Of a DNA stretch of 64,000 bases, positions 49,513 through 61,443 are shown one piece after another. The notes below the pieces were generated by a model that saw nothing but the letters and a program-made list of their open reading frames with translations, was not told the origin of the DNA and made no database searches. The position numbers and the translations under genes were made by a program. Each line of letters opens with the position of its first letter. Position 1 is the stretch's first letter. Source of the DNA: Burhinus oedicnemus (Eukaryota; Chordata; Aves; Charadriiformes; Burhinidae); contig VFFE01006074.1 of the NCBI GenBank assembly GCA_008921705.1, positions 189,162 to 253,161 of the forward strand, read 5' to 3'.

Positions 49513-49551
49513 CTCTCCCTCTCTCTCTCATTTTTCTTTTTTTTTTTTTTT
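49513..49551 (+). repeat. Pyrimidine tract (CT-rich then poly-T)
   Basis: CTCTCCCTCTCTCTCTCA is followed by T-runs, the last 15 T at 49537-49551. Low-complexity DNA. Confidence 0.8.
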
Positions 49552-51900
49552 GTTTTCATGATCTCTGCCAAAAATACATTGATTTACTTGTAAAAAATCA
49601 TGCCAGGATCAGATCTAAATTTACGGTCTAATTTTCAAACAAAGTCATTTCCTGCTACTTTGCATGCCTCCTGAGTCAGAACAGTATATTTCTACATACT
49701 GCCAGACATGGGCAGTTCTTATTTAGAGATGAAGCCTTTCCAAACCAGAGCCAGTATGCCTTTCAAAGGTCAAATCTTTCAGTTCTTACTCAGGATTTTA
49801 ACTATAATGATCCAGACATATGTTTCCTCATGGCCTGTACATTACAGCTCTCGTGGTGCTCTTGATTGCATTTCAGAGATGCAGAACGAGTGACGGAGGC
49901 TACTTTGCAGTGCTTTTCAGAGGTGGTGTTGGGATGAGTTTGAATTATTTGTTTATACGATTAGTTTATACTGAGCTGCTCCAGAGCTGGTAACAATTTT
50001 CATTATGTGCTAGCTAGCTGTAGAGCATCCTGCAAAGGAGGTCTGCTCTGTCTCATGGCAGAAAGCAGCACAGGTATGAAAGGAACTCCAAATACTTAAA
50101 AGATGGCACACAAATAGACTTTGTCCCTCCTCCTCAATCCCCCCTTGACAGCGCTGGTTTGAGAGTCAGCAGCTTCTACGCATTAAGCCAGCCCCATCTA
50201 GCTTAGCGACTCATGGATGCAAGGCAAGAGGGAGGGCTTCTCCTTCCAGCCAACTGTCCAGCTGTTTATTTTCAGTCTCAGAGGCCCATATCACATCTGG
50301 AGCTTGCCCAGTCCTGGGTTTTGGTTTTGGATTCACAGTGTGTGAGTACAGGTAGGGTTATTTTACCATCCCAAATCTCCAATGGTGGACTGTGGCATCC
50401 AAAATGAAAACAAGAAAGCAAACAAACAAATAAACAAACAAAATTGTTGTCCTTCCTGCGAAGGGTCATGTCATCTTAGGGGTACAAGAAAAAAAAAGAC
50501 ATAAAAACTTCAGCATTAATGTAGAAAAAATTCCACAGGGACAGGCAGTACAGCAGCTTCATGTTCTAGGTGAGTATGGAGTTAAGTATAGCCTAGCTGA
50601 CAGACATGGTAAGATGCTGAATTCCTCATCCAGTGAGAGCCCTGAAATCCTCTGGGACAGTAAGCCACAGTTTGCTTGTTGGAAGAAAACACATTAAGAT
50701 ACACTCACAATTTAGTGTGTTCAGAGCAGGTGCCAGATCAAACTGTGGCATCCTGTGTAATCTCTGCTGAAAAACAAAGCAAAGAGCTACATGGAGGACC
50801 TCCAAGGCACTGGATAAGAGACATCCTCTCAAACAAAGGTCAGCCAACGTTGAAGGAAGACCCCAAATCCATGCCAGGTGGTAAGAAGGAAGGAAATAGC
50901 TTTCTTTAGAGGTCCTTCTGAAGCAAGAGTAGAAGGGATGGGTTAGGATGGGTGAAGAAACCCATCCTGGCTATACTTTTCCCTCAAGTAGAGCAAGAGG
51001 TGGCCCTCTCACCATCTTTTACTTTACTTAGGGTGTTTTCTGAAGGCTTCCAAGTGTTTCTGCATCTCTTTCCTTGCTGTTTCCTCTGTAGGAGTGGTGA
51101 TCTGGAGCTCTCAGGGAAACCTTTGCATGCTTTTGGGTTTCATCAGCCCCTAACAACAGGCCTATTCTGCACCTTTGGATTTTCCCACTGACCTAATTTT
51201 TCAAGGCTGCATTTACCACCTCTGATGGTTTCAGGCCTGATCTTAAAGAAGTGCATGTTGCAGCGATCCACCCACACTGAAGGGTTGGGTTTCATGGCCT
51301 CTTCTGAGTCAGGGTGTGTTTTGGTTTCTCCTCACTGACCACTACTCAGTTTGCCCCCAGCAAGGTCTTTTGACCATACTCTGATCAGGTTTTCTCTACC
51401 CTAGTCATATTGAAGTACCTTTCACACCCAGTATCTGTCATGAAGGGGAGACAACTGAGGATCTCATGGCAGACTTTGACTTGGAAAGGTTTAGTTGTAG
51501 GCGCTTATACATTTTCCAAAACAGGTAAAAATCTGCATTACCATGGTGACAGAGCCCTTCTTAATTCTCCTCAGCAACAGAAAATAGGGAACATAGAGGC
51601 CAGAGAAGGGAAGTATGGACCCAGGGGCTCTGCAGATGGCACATACTTCCTCATGATCTTGGAGGCCCATCCAGTCCAGGCAGAGAAAGCATCATTCAGA
51701 AATTGCTAGCCACTGACATCCAAAAGCAGGACTTAGATTAATAAAAAAGTGAGATGTAATCAAGAAAACAAACACAAATAATCCTATGTGGGGTTTTTTT
51801 TCTTTTTTCTTTTCTTGTGTTCATATCTCACTTATGTTCTGGTTTCTAAGCAAAAAAGGAGAACTTGCCTCTTCTTTACCAACCATGTACATACAGAACA
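49552..51900. other. Non-coding stretch, nothing recognised
   Basis: Unique DNA. A short AAAC/AAAT repeat lies at 50418-50443. No domain-bearing frame. Confidence 0.55.
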
Positions 51901-51934
51901 AGGTTAAAATTCAATAATCAGTGAATTTTAACCT
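51901..51934. repeat. Perfect 13-bp inverted repeat (hairpin)
   Basis: AGGTTAAAATTCA at 51901-51913 is the exact reverse complement of TGAATTTTAACCT at 51922-51934, with an 8-nt loop. Pairing stops exactly at the outer ends. The stem is AT-rich. There is no T-run or gene context, so no terminator role is implied. Confidence 0.9.
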
Positions 51935-52624
51935 ACAAAAAAAGTCCACCTGCTTTGCAGGCAGCCAAGAGCCTGAGCCCATTTTCCTTTTTCCTACACC
52001 CTGAAATTGTCTGGCTTCAAACAGGTTGTCCAGCACTGCACAGTAACAAGATGTAATGTTACCAGGTATCATGATTCTATGTTTTGGTGGGAGACAAAGG
52101 CTCTATGTCTTTCTTTTGGGGAATTCATGAGTATTCCTGCCAGCTCATCATCTCCCTAATGTTGCCAAGTAATAAGTGATTAATGCCATGAGGCAGACTA
52201 GCAAAAATCACAAGCTTTGACAGAAAAAGAAACAGTGTTTGAAATGAGCCTATTCAAGATTGCACTTTGATATTTGGATAATTTTTGTTCACATCATCAG
52301 GCTTTTGTCAATAATCCTGATGTCTGTGTACATGCCCAATTTATAAAGAAAAAAAACCAGAGATTATCTGGTAACAGTAAGGAGTCCAGGTGCTGAGGTT
52401 TTAAGAACATCAGCTATCACAGGATTTCGCAATCTGCCTGTTCTTTAAAGCAGAAATGCATAAACTGTGGGCCACAGCTGGTGTCAGAGGCCATATATCG
52501 TCTGGTTCGTGTTTTCAGCAGAGAGTGAGATAAGGAGGTGTAACGGCCTATGAGAAATTTTAGGAGCTGACAGTGACTAGTGGTCCCAAACCACTTGTTG
52601 CTACCTAGTTAGGAGCAGGATATG
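51935..52624. other. Non-coding stretch, nothing recognised
   Basis: Unique AT-balanced DNA without frames or repeats of note. Confidence 0.55.
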
Positions 52625-52668
52625 GGACTAGATGGATCATTACCACGGACTAGATGGATCATTACCAT
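52625..52668 (+). repeat. 22-bp exact tandem duplication
   Basis: GGACTAGATGGATCATTACC followed by AC occurs at 52625-52646. The next 22 bases (52647-52668) repeat it with only the last base changed. This near-identity suggests a recent duplication. Confidence 0.92.
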
Positions 52669-53279
52669 TCCAATGACTTTGGCGTGACTCCTCCTTTCCT
52701 CCAATTCCTGAGTTCATTGTCAGAATAAAGTAGGGAGAAGCTGGAGAGGAGGTGGATGGGCAGGAGGATTTACTTGGTCCTGTGTAATGCTATGTTAGCT
52801 ACTTTTAAAAAATATTCCTCGGAAGAGAATTTATCTGCCAAGTTTCAGCCTGGGATGAAATATGTACAGCCACATAACCCTCCGCCCCATTCCCAAAAAT
52901 TGAGAGTTACTAGGAAAAGGCCAATTCATGTTTAGTTATCCCATCACAGAGGTCCTGATCATCAGCAGGGGCAGCTCATGAGGGCTGCAAAGGATGGACA
53001 ATGCCCGTGATTTTACCATAAGGTTGCAGCTGCAAAGGTCCCTCTTGTGCCGAGACCTGGGAAGGAGGTAGGTAGGAAGGGAAAAAAAAAGGAGGACAGC
53101 TAAAGCAGAGGGCAAAGGGAGTAAAAGCATGAGAGAAGGAGAGCACTGGAGAAGGATGGGGAGAAGTGAAGCCTTTCAGCCCATCATCAACAGTGGCACC
53201 TGTCCCAATCTTGGACTCGCTTATGTTTCAGTGGCTTGTCTTACTGCCACAGCTTTGGGAACAGTAGCCTGTTTACAGG
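52669..53279. other. Non-coding stretch, nothing recognised
   Basis: Mostly purine-rich DNA around 53060-53160 (plus strand). No gene. Confidence 0.55.
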
Positions 53280-54300
53280 AAACAAGCTGGCTGTACTTCC
53301 CATAGCCTCGCTGGGCTGGGGCGGAGGCGAAATCTGGCTGTTTCTACTGCTGAGAAAGCCCCAGCTTGCTAGGGGTGTGTGAGCCCTGCAACTCACTTCT
53401 TCCCACCCCTACCTCCTTCCCTCGGCGCCAGCCCTTCCCCACCCCAGCCTCAGCCGCATGGGCATTTAGGGGGTTTATGGTTCCCAGAAGGGCTGCAGGA
53501 TGCCTGGAAGCTGCTGGGGGCCATGTTATGGCTAAATCCCTGGGGACCAACCCCCACCCGATGTTACCATCCCTTGCATCCTTAGGCTGCACAGAAGATG
53601 TTTAATGAACATAAGCAGACTTCTTGTAATGGATGGTAGCAATGACACAAAGAATAAGATGTTGCACCACATCTCAGCAAAAGTGGCTCAGAAGGACAAT
53701 TCAGGCTGCCTTCTGTCCCCCCAGCCTTTTCCTTCCGTGTTCCCATGCGTGATTGCTTCTGGGTCGTGCTGAGGGCTGACGAAAAACCTGTGCACTGTCT
53801 TCCTACTAGCAGGCACAGGGATTATAAATTCCAGCCTTGAAAAGCAGGGCTGTAAACAGGGGAAGGGGGAGATGACACATTTTGGGAGAAATGAGTATTT
53901 AAAATACATCATATTTGTTCTATTGGCCTCTTCCTTACCTCCCTTGCAGCTTGTAAAATTCCTGCTGTCTCCCTTCCTTTTCAGGCAAATGCTTGGCTCG
54001 TTATTTCTCCCAGCACACAGCATTCCCGTCACCCTGTCCCTGCGGCTACTAACCCACCTCCTGAAGCTTAAAGAGGAGCTTGTGGGCCAGCTTCTGGCCC
54101 AGTCCTTGCTGCGGCTGTTGCTTGACTTGTATGCAGCAGTATGTGTTGGATGGAGCTCCTGCTCCTGATGAACAGAGGGTGCCAAACCGCATGAATCTGG
54201 GGTTTGGCAAAGCCCAGCTGCTTCCAGACGGAGAGGCAGGGATCGCCAGGGGCAGCAGATCCAGCACAGTGGGTTCGTCACAGGCAAGGAGAGGCTGGTC
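53280..54300. other. GC-rich patch with a GC box and chance open frames
   Basis: GC-richer than its surroundings, with an Sp1-type GGGGCGGAG at 53318-53326 and some CpGs. A 199-codon minus-strand frame (54287-53688) opens with TTG. Its first ATG is at codon 89, leaving about 111 codons, and there is no domain. A plus-strand frame at 53872-54168 is leucine-rich but unrecognised. A weak promoter for a non-coding transcript is possible but unsupported. Confidence 0.4.
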
Positions 54301-57300
54301 CTGGAAGAAGGGAGATGTCCCAGTTAGTCATCACCCACCCACTGGTAGCTGGGAGGCACTCTTGTAGCATCCACTGCTCGACAAGGCACAACCAAGGTCA
54401 GGAGGAGCAAGGGCTACTCCCCAAAGAAAGAAGGGCCACTGCTCAAACCCAGCTACACATTCTGCACTACCCACGAGCCCATGGGGCTGGTGCCAAGAGC
54501 CCGTAGTCAATAAGCTTAAGGCTGTAATGATGTTTATTCAGTGCACGTCTAAAACCATTGGGGATGGCATTACACAGGTAAAATTTCAGTATGTGGCTGT
54601 GCAAAAGGTGCAGGACACTGACAGGAGGAAAAGGGTGTCTGGGATGACCGTCCATAGCTGCTTTTTGCATGCTTTGCCATACATCCACATTCCAGTTATT
54701 TCCAAGAGTTTCACTTTTAATAATAAACAAGACATTGAGAGCACATTGGATTTACTTAATAATACACAAAATGGTGATCTTCCACCTTCCCAAAAGTGAA
54801 AGACAACAAAAAGGAATCAAAAGCTTCTCAGGTATTACAGAAGTATATCCCACAGGCAAGAGGTACCTGAGAAAGATGTTGTTTTCCACAAGCTGTTGTC
54901 ACGTTCCTTACTTGTATCTCTCAAATACATTTTGGAAACATCTTTCTGAGGAAATGCAGTATCAAGAAAGCTTTGACATGAGAGTTCATAGATATGAAGA
55001 AAATGAACTCTGTAGGAATTTAGCTTCAGTAGGAACTGATCCATACTGACTAAGGAAACCAGCCACCTGCCTGGGATTTCTGGGACACTTCTGCTTCAGC
55101 TGTCTATAGATGAGGTCTTCAGAGGAGAGATATCTCTGTGATAACTGCAACAATACTAATAACAGCCAATAATTACCTAATTGGAAGTTCAGATGGCAGC
55201 CTAGAGAACAGCTATAAAAATTTTGCTCTATTGTCACACGTTTACCCTTGATGGGAAAAAAATGGAAAACAAAAGTCATGAGATAAAAGGAGCCAGGCGC
55301 TGCAACTTGCTTTGGGATTGCATTTGTGCATTGAACCGTACAGGTTGCAGATGCCTGCCAATGTCTGTCCCTGCTTCCCCTCCACCTCCACTTCACAAAA
55401 GAAGGTCTACAGTACCCTCTGTTATTTGAAGGCCTTTAAAAATCACCCAGAATATTCCATGGCTGCAGACCTAACCCATCCTTCCCTTGGGAAACTGCTA
55501 AATACGTTGCATGTAACCCTGGCAAGATACATTGTACTACAGTCTTCTAACTTTGACCCTTTCGTATATCCTTTTATTGCCCTCAAGAAAAACAGACTCA
55601 TAAAACGTAACTCATTAAATGCCCAAACATTGTAAGACAATACTACTAAGCTTCTGCTGTTAAGGCTTTCAAATTTCGCATGGTATTAAAAACTTTACTG
55701 GACACTTGGTCCTCTTTAAGTTTGCAAAACAACCTTTTGGGTCCCAATGTTGTAAACTAGCAGTGAAAGTGAACTAAAGAAACTCAGATTTTATTGTAAT
55801 CCATGTTACTAGGAGCTGTGCTTTAACACTTCAAGACTTGGCCCGAAGGTAATGAAGCAGTAGCTTTTATAGACTTTTTTTCCAGCTGAGAGAGAGGCTG
55901 GCAAGGTACAGAACTAAATAATCCAAAGAATGCCACCCCAAAATTCACTGGATCCCATGGAGAATTTAAGGCAGATTTCTTAGAAACGTCCTGTCAGTTT
56001 TTTCCCCAAACTGCAGATCAACAAAAGTTGGGGAAAAGTCTTTCTAATTTAGTCCTAAGGATCCCATTTTGAGGCAATTTAACAATATCAAAAGGTGTAG
56101 CATTTTCCTTTACTGTTCTAAAAGTGTGGAGGCAGGCACTACAAATCCTCTTTCCACATAGCAGAATCCATCTTGGGTATCACAGATTTCTCTGCATCTC
56201 ATACAGTTTGTAGCTTTTCTGCAAAGACTGTTCAAAAGCTTTATTTGTAGAAACAAGAACATCTAATGTCATCTTAGCTGGGAGAACAACTTCAGAAAAG
56301 ATGTAATCTAGCAATGTCATCAGAAAACCCATGGTCTGTTTGTTTCCCTTCATCAGCTGGTTTCAATGCCTCCCCCACTTGATCTGTGCGGACAAGAAAA
56401 TGGTAAAAACAGTTACAAGCCATTTGTGAGGGATTTGGCACATGTGAGAGTGAAACTTGAAAAACGTCCTGAAAGCCATCATTAGAAACCTTCAGGGAAG
56501 GATATACTACCTACCCACTAGCTCTTACATACAGAGTTTTGTGATCATAGTTAGGGTTAGTCTAGAAAGTTAACAAGAAGTATTGGTTGGACATAGGGCA
56601 AAAAGGGGGGACTACAAGAACAATAGTTTTTGAATCAGTGCCACGTGCTGAAGATCTGAAATCTATGCAAGGTGACTGTGTGAGGACTCCTTCTTTGTTA
56701 GTTCAAACTCTTTACTTGAAAAGTGGAGCTTTACTTGCTGGCTTGTGTCAAAACAGGTATTGAGCAGCTTGATGCATCAAATATCATGAGATCCTCAGAA
56801 AGCAGGTGCACAAAGACTGCTGAGAAATACATACCCAAGGCTTTGGAGGTGTCTCGGCTCACCAGCTATTAGCTCCTGCTCGCGACAGAGGCTTTACAGC
56901 AGAAGGTACACAATGCACCATGGTCCTTGAATGTGGTCCTGGGTTGATTTGGGACCAGCCTGGGATGTTAATGCTGTACATCTGAGCAGGGGAGACAGGC
57001 TGTGGTGTAAATGATGGTGTACATGCCTCCAGTTGTCCAAGCGTGTGGCATAAGATCAATAAGGTAATATAGTACTATGGAGATGTTATTTATAAGCTTG
57101 AGGAACTTGGTAACATCAGTCAACAATCGGTCTGGATGAGTGTACAAACCACTCATATTCTGTCCTGTACATACCTAATGAAACTGTGTAACTCTGAATC
57201 AAACAAAACCTTAAATCATCCTATTTCATAATAAAAAAAATCTATCTTGGGAGAGTTTTAAAAATATTAATTGCATCATTTTGCTGAATAAAAGAGAAAG

Positions 57301-57577
57301 CGTGATTTTCTAGTGCTTTCATGTCCAAAGAGTTCAGGGCTGCTTAATTAATCAGGTTGCTGATTTTTATTAGTATTTGTTAAGCATGTGCAGTATGATC
57401 CAAAAGACACAATGCTTCAGGTAGTTCCTGACCTCAGTTTCCAGTTCAAAAATTGGACAGCAAATGACAAGGAACTCAGAGAAGTTCAGAAGAAGTTAAA
57501 CCTGTTTTAGGAGTGGCAGGATTTATGCTGTAGCCTGGCATTTCATTGTCTGTGTTGGGCTGGGAGTTTGTCATTGG
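54301..57577. other. Non-coding stretch, nothing recognised
   Basis: Frames of 126-136 codons at 54669-55049 (+) and 54986-55396 (-) overlap each other and show no domain. No family repeat seen. Confidence 0.5.
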
Positions 57578-57637
57578 TTTGTGCCGGTGCTAGGAGGTTT
57601 GTGCCAATGCCACAAAGCTTGTGCTGGTGCCAGAAAG
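57578..57637 (+). repeat. Three-unit 20-bp minisatellite
   Basis: Units at 57578-57597, 57598-57617 and 57618-57637 share the pattern YTTGTGCYRRTGCYASRARG. They differ from one another at several positions, so this is a diverged short minisatellite. It lies in non-coding DNA. Confidence 0.85.
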
Positions 57638-58352
57638 ATTTTGATAGGGAAACATAAGGGAACTTGCCGCTCTGGGACAAGGATCCTTGGCTGTCGAGCT
57701 GGGAAGGATGGAAGAGCTGGAGAGGAAAAGGAAAGTGGCAAGTGGGAAATCTTTGTCCTTAGGGTTGCAGCGATACCCAAACATGGAACAAATGAGAGTA
57801 GTCTTCCCCTAATTTCCACTGGCAGAGGCTCTGAAGGGTTTTGTCTTTTTGCCATAAGGTGTAGATCTCAAGCAGAGTCATTATTTCATAGCCCACTTCA
57901 TCTGCTCGCTGGTATCACAGGACCCCAGAATGTGGACCAAAATGTTTGGACTGTACTTAAGAAATTCTTGTGAGAGGTACTGGCTGGTGATATAAAGGAG
58001 ACAGACTTTTGATGATCTGTTGGGGCTAAATTAGTGTGCTTGTTGGTATTGTCACATATTACAGGTGGAGGGATAAGATACTGTCAGATTTCAAAGACTG
58101 AAAGTCAGATGTAAAACAAAAATCAGTACCTTAAAACCTTTACTCCCAGTCCTGTTTTTTAACCACAAAACTGGCCTTCAGAAAAGGTTCTAAATATAGA
58201 AGTTATCCTGTTGAAGCACCTGCATGTTAACACACTCTCTTTGTGCTTCAGATGTGGTGAATACCTCCATGCTCTATCACAGTCTGAGCCTTATGTGCCA
58301 TCATCCATGCCCCAAAGGAGGCCATGGATCACACACACATTTTCTGTCTTTA
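57638..58352. other. Non-coding stretch, nothing recognised
   Basis: A 130-codon plus-strand frame (57581-57973) spans the minisatellite. It has no domain, and the minus strand is equally open. Confidence 0.5.
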
Positions 58353-58353
58353 T

Positions 58354-58379
58354 TTTTGTACTGTAAAAGCAGTACAAAA
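58354..58379. repeat. Perfect 10-bp inverted repeat (hairpin)
   Basis: TTTTGTACTG (58354-58363) pairs exactly with CAGTACAAAA (58370-58379) around the 6-nt loop TAAAAG. Too short a stem for a microRNA precursor. Confidence 0.85.
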
Positions 58380-61300
58380 GCGCCCTGAACAAATGCATTA
58401 AAAATCAGTCATGGTTCAATGGAATAATTCGGCAACAGCAATGACAGAAGACAGTTTCAGGTGACATCCATGGAGCAGGGGTTACCAAACTTGGGAGTAC
58501 AGGCTTGCTTGGGACTAAACCCAAAAATACCCACAGGAATGGGGGGGTCACAGCATGGAGGCAGCCTTTCTGCTGGAAAGTGTGAGAACCTTTCCCTGAC
58601 GAACCCCTATCCCAGATCCACATGAGGACAAAGGAGAAAAGTCAGGCCTGGAGGTGTTGCCAGAAGGGTAGCATACCTCATGTGAGAGCACATTACAAAG
58701 ACTAATGCTGAGCTAGCAACAACCTCTCTCTAGTAGCAGTGGGAACCCCCTCCTGCTTTATTTTGTAAAGTATCTTTCATATCTTCTGCCAAAGACTTTA
58801 GGCGACAGCAAGTTTTGCAAGGAGAATAATAATAGAGCCAAATCTTGGTTCAGAGACTGCCAATAAAGAGTCACTGTAGCCTGTAATGGTGAAAGGTCAT
58901 CCACAAAGACATTATGAACACTCATTTTTTGCCCCAAATTCTGGACCAAATGTTCTGAGGAAGAAGCAGACTGTTGGGCTTGATCCAAAACATGGGGAGA
59001 ACTTGTAATTAATCTTTTTGTAATTCTTTTCCCACCCTAAATCTTCCACATTTCCTGCCTCGCTTAACTCTTTCCAAAGTATCCTCCTGCAATGTCACAG
59101 TTGCTGAGGCTTGATGCAGACCAGAGACTACTGGCAGGAGTCCTCTGTGCCAGCCAGATGGCCTCCTGACTGCCACCCTTAAGCACCTATTATGGGTGAT
59201 TTGTTTTGGTGTCACAAACACCACTTTCCAACAGTGCTCTAGAGGTTTGATCTGAAACATTCATCTTGCCCTTAAGCTTCAATAATTGCCTGATAGTCAC
59301 TTTATTCACATTTACTGGACAGTTAGAGTACAAACCTCTTACACAGATGCACAGTTTTAGGAACAGGTTCAACAAGGTGGTGCAATAAAGTTCATCAGCG
59401 CACAGCCGTACACATAAACCTGTCTTCAGGGGTATCTAGCGGGCATAGGAATCACAGAGTCTTTTGAATTAAAAAAAAAAAGTGTAAACATATTTCCAAC
59501 TTTAAAATTTTATCACCATCTGCTTTCCTTTGCAGCAGTGAACTCTCAGTTTTGATTCATTTTCTCACTTTCTGTGTGTTTCTTTTTTCCCTCTTTTTCT
59601 GTGTCTAGCTAGGGACATTAGAAAAATAGACACAACACAGCATCTCCCACTCTGATCCTCTGCTATAGCATGGATGACTGTCCCTTGCTTCTCAGGTTAT
59701 GGGTTCAGTTAGTGCTTTAAAAGGACCAGAAAAAAGGAAAGGAAAAAAAAGAGCCTGTCCTGGTTTGAACTGTAACCACACCTCTGGCTCCCCCAAGGCA
59801 GCAAGCCAAACAGCCAGGGGTGCAGCAAGCTCATCTCTTGGTTTGTCCCTTTCTGTGGTTTTGAAGCATTTTAAACTGATCTGTTCACAAAGGAAAATGG
59901 GTTATGATGCCACTGTGGAGGCTGTAAATGAGACCTTATGGTCTGTCCTGGTCTATATATATGACTTTTATGAATGTGACAGCAGCTGTGAAACCAAAGG
60001 GACCAAAATAACAGCAGGAGGGAACCCAGCAAGGCTGCTCCAGAGGAAAGTGACCCCATGAGAAGCACAGAAAAGGTGTTTTAAGCCCTGAGTGGTTGAG
60101 TCCTGTTCTGGAGTAGTCAGGTTCAGAGTACATCCCATATGTTGGCCATTTCCATGAGCTCAGCCTGCTGCATACTGCATTTATGCCTTCCTAACAATGA
60201 CTAGTCAGTGATAACAGTAGGGATGCTGCTGGAAGGCTGCTGTGATGAAGATCAGAAGATGAAGTTGCTCATGTCCTTGTCCTTCCTGCATCTTTCTGTT
60301 TCAGGAAACTGTTTTCAAGATCATGGTTCCCTAGTTGCAGATGGGCCCAGCATGTCTTGTGGGTCTGCTGTTCTCAGTCAGCAGCTGCCCAAACCTTTCT
60401 CTAAACTTGCAGTGCAGGGGCTGGAAAACTCCGAAGACAGGGAGTGAGGCACCCCATGGCTGTGTAGCTCCGCAGGGCTGGGTTCTTTCCTGATAGCCAT
60501 GAATGTGGAGAAGTGACCAGTTTCTGCTGTGCAGGAGTGACCATCCCCTGAATGTGCCTACTCACCAGTAGTGCAAAGAGAGGAAATACACTGTCTGCTT
60601 CTTAGATACCTCCACTTCTCCCTGTTCCACAGCTCTTTGAGAGCAAATTAACTATAAGCAGTCAGCTTTACTTTTTTGGGGGTGTGTATATGTCAGTTTC
60701 TAAAACATCTGTCACTACTTTGCACCCATTTAGACTAACATCTGGACTAAAAACCTAGGTGCAAGAGGTCAAGGATTTCTTGGCCAAGTAATCCTTCTAC
60801 TGTGCAAGGTGATGCTGTTTGTTGGGAGCAGGTACTGTTCCGCTCTGAAGGAGATAAAGTGGACCTTGATGCAGCTAGGTGGTTCTTGGGGTGTACTTCA
60901 GGCAAGGCAGATGCATGCTTTAAGCAGACTACTGCAGGAGTGCATTCTACTGGAGTAGAAGAGGAAGGGATAAGAAAAAGGACTCTGTGTTTTCCAGTCC
61001 CTGAAAAGAAACATTTTTTCTCTGGAATGAGAAAGAAAACAGTGAAAGGTAAAATTTTATCCTGGTAAATAAAACAGAGAGAAGAGGGAATCAGTGGAAT
61101 GAGATCATTGGAGGCACCTTGTAAAGCTGTCTGCAGTATCCAGCCTTTTCAGGGAAGGTTAAAGGCTTGGTCTTTTTTGCTTCCTATATTTCTACTTGCC
61201 AAAGCTCAGCTCAGTGACAGATTCTTTAATGTGAGAGAAGGATCTGAAGTGATGGATAATACTCCCAGCACCTCCCAAGAGCCAGGGGAGAGGTTCCAGA

Positions 61301-61409
61301 AAGAAAAGTATGGCAGTTTCTTTAAGAAGAGTGAAAAGAATTTAATTTCCAAATTTCCATCCACTTCTTCTGGGGAATTTAGCCTGGTTTTTGTTGTTGC
61401 TGTTGTGGG
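58380..61409. other. Non-coding stretch, nothing recognised
   Basis: Unique DNA with an 11-A run near 59470-59480 and an A/G-rich run at about 59729-59751. The frame 59699-60061 (+, 120 codons) has no domain. Confidence 0.55.
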
Positions 61410-61443
61410 TTTTGGTTTTTGTTTGTTTGTTTGTTTGTTTTTT
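61410..61443 (+). repeat. (TTTG)n simple repeat
   Basis: Imperfect start followed by five GTTT units at 61421-61440. Low-complexity DNA. Confidence 0.85.

Noticed and set aside
53688..54287. 199-codon minus-strand open frame as a gene
   Set aside because: It opens with TTG; the first ATG is at codon 89. No recognisable domain, and the plus strand is also open there.
58354..58379. microRNA precursor
   Set aside because: A 10-bp stem with a 6-nt loop is far shorter than a pre-miRNA hairpin, and outer pairing does not continue.
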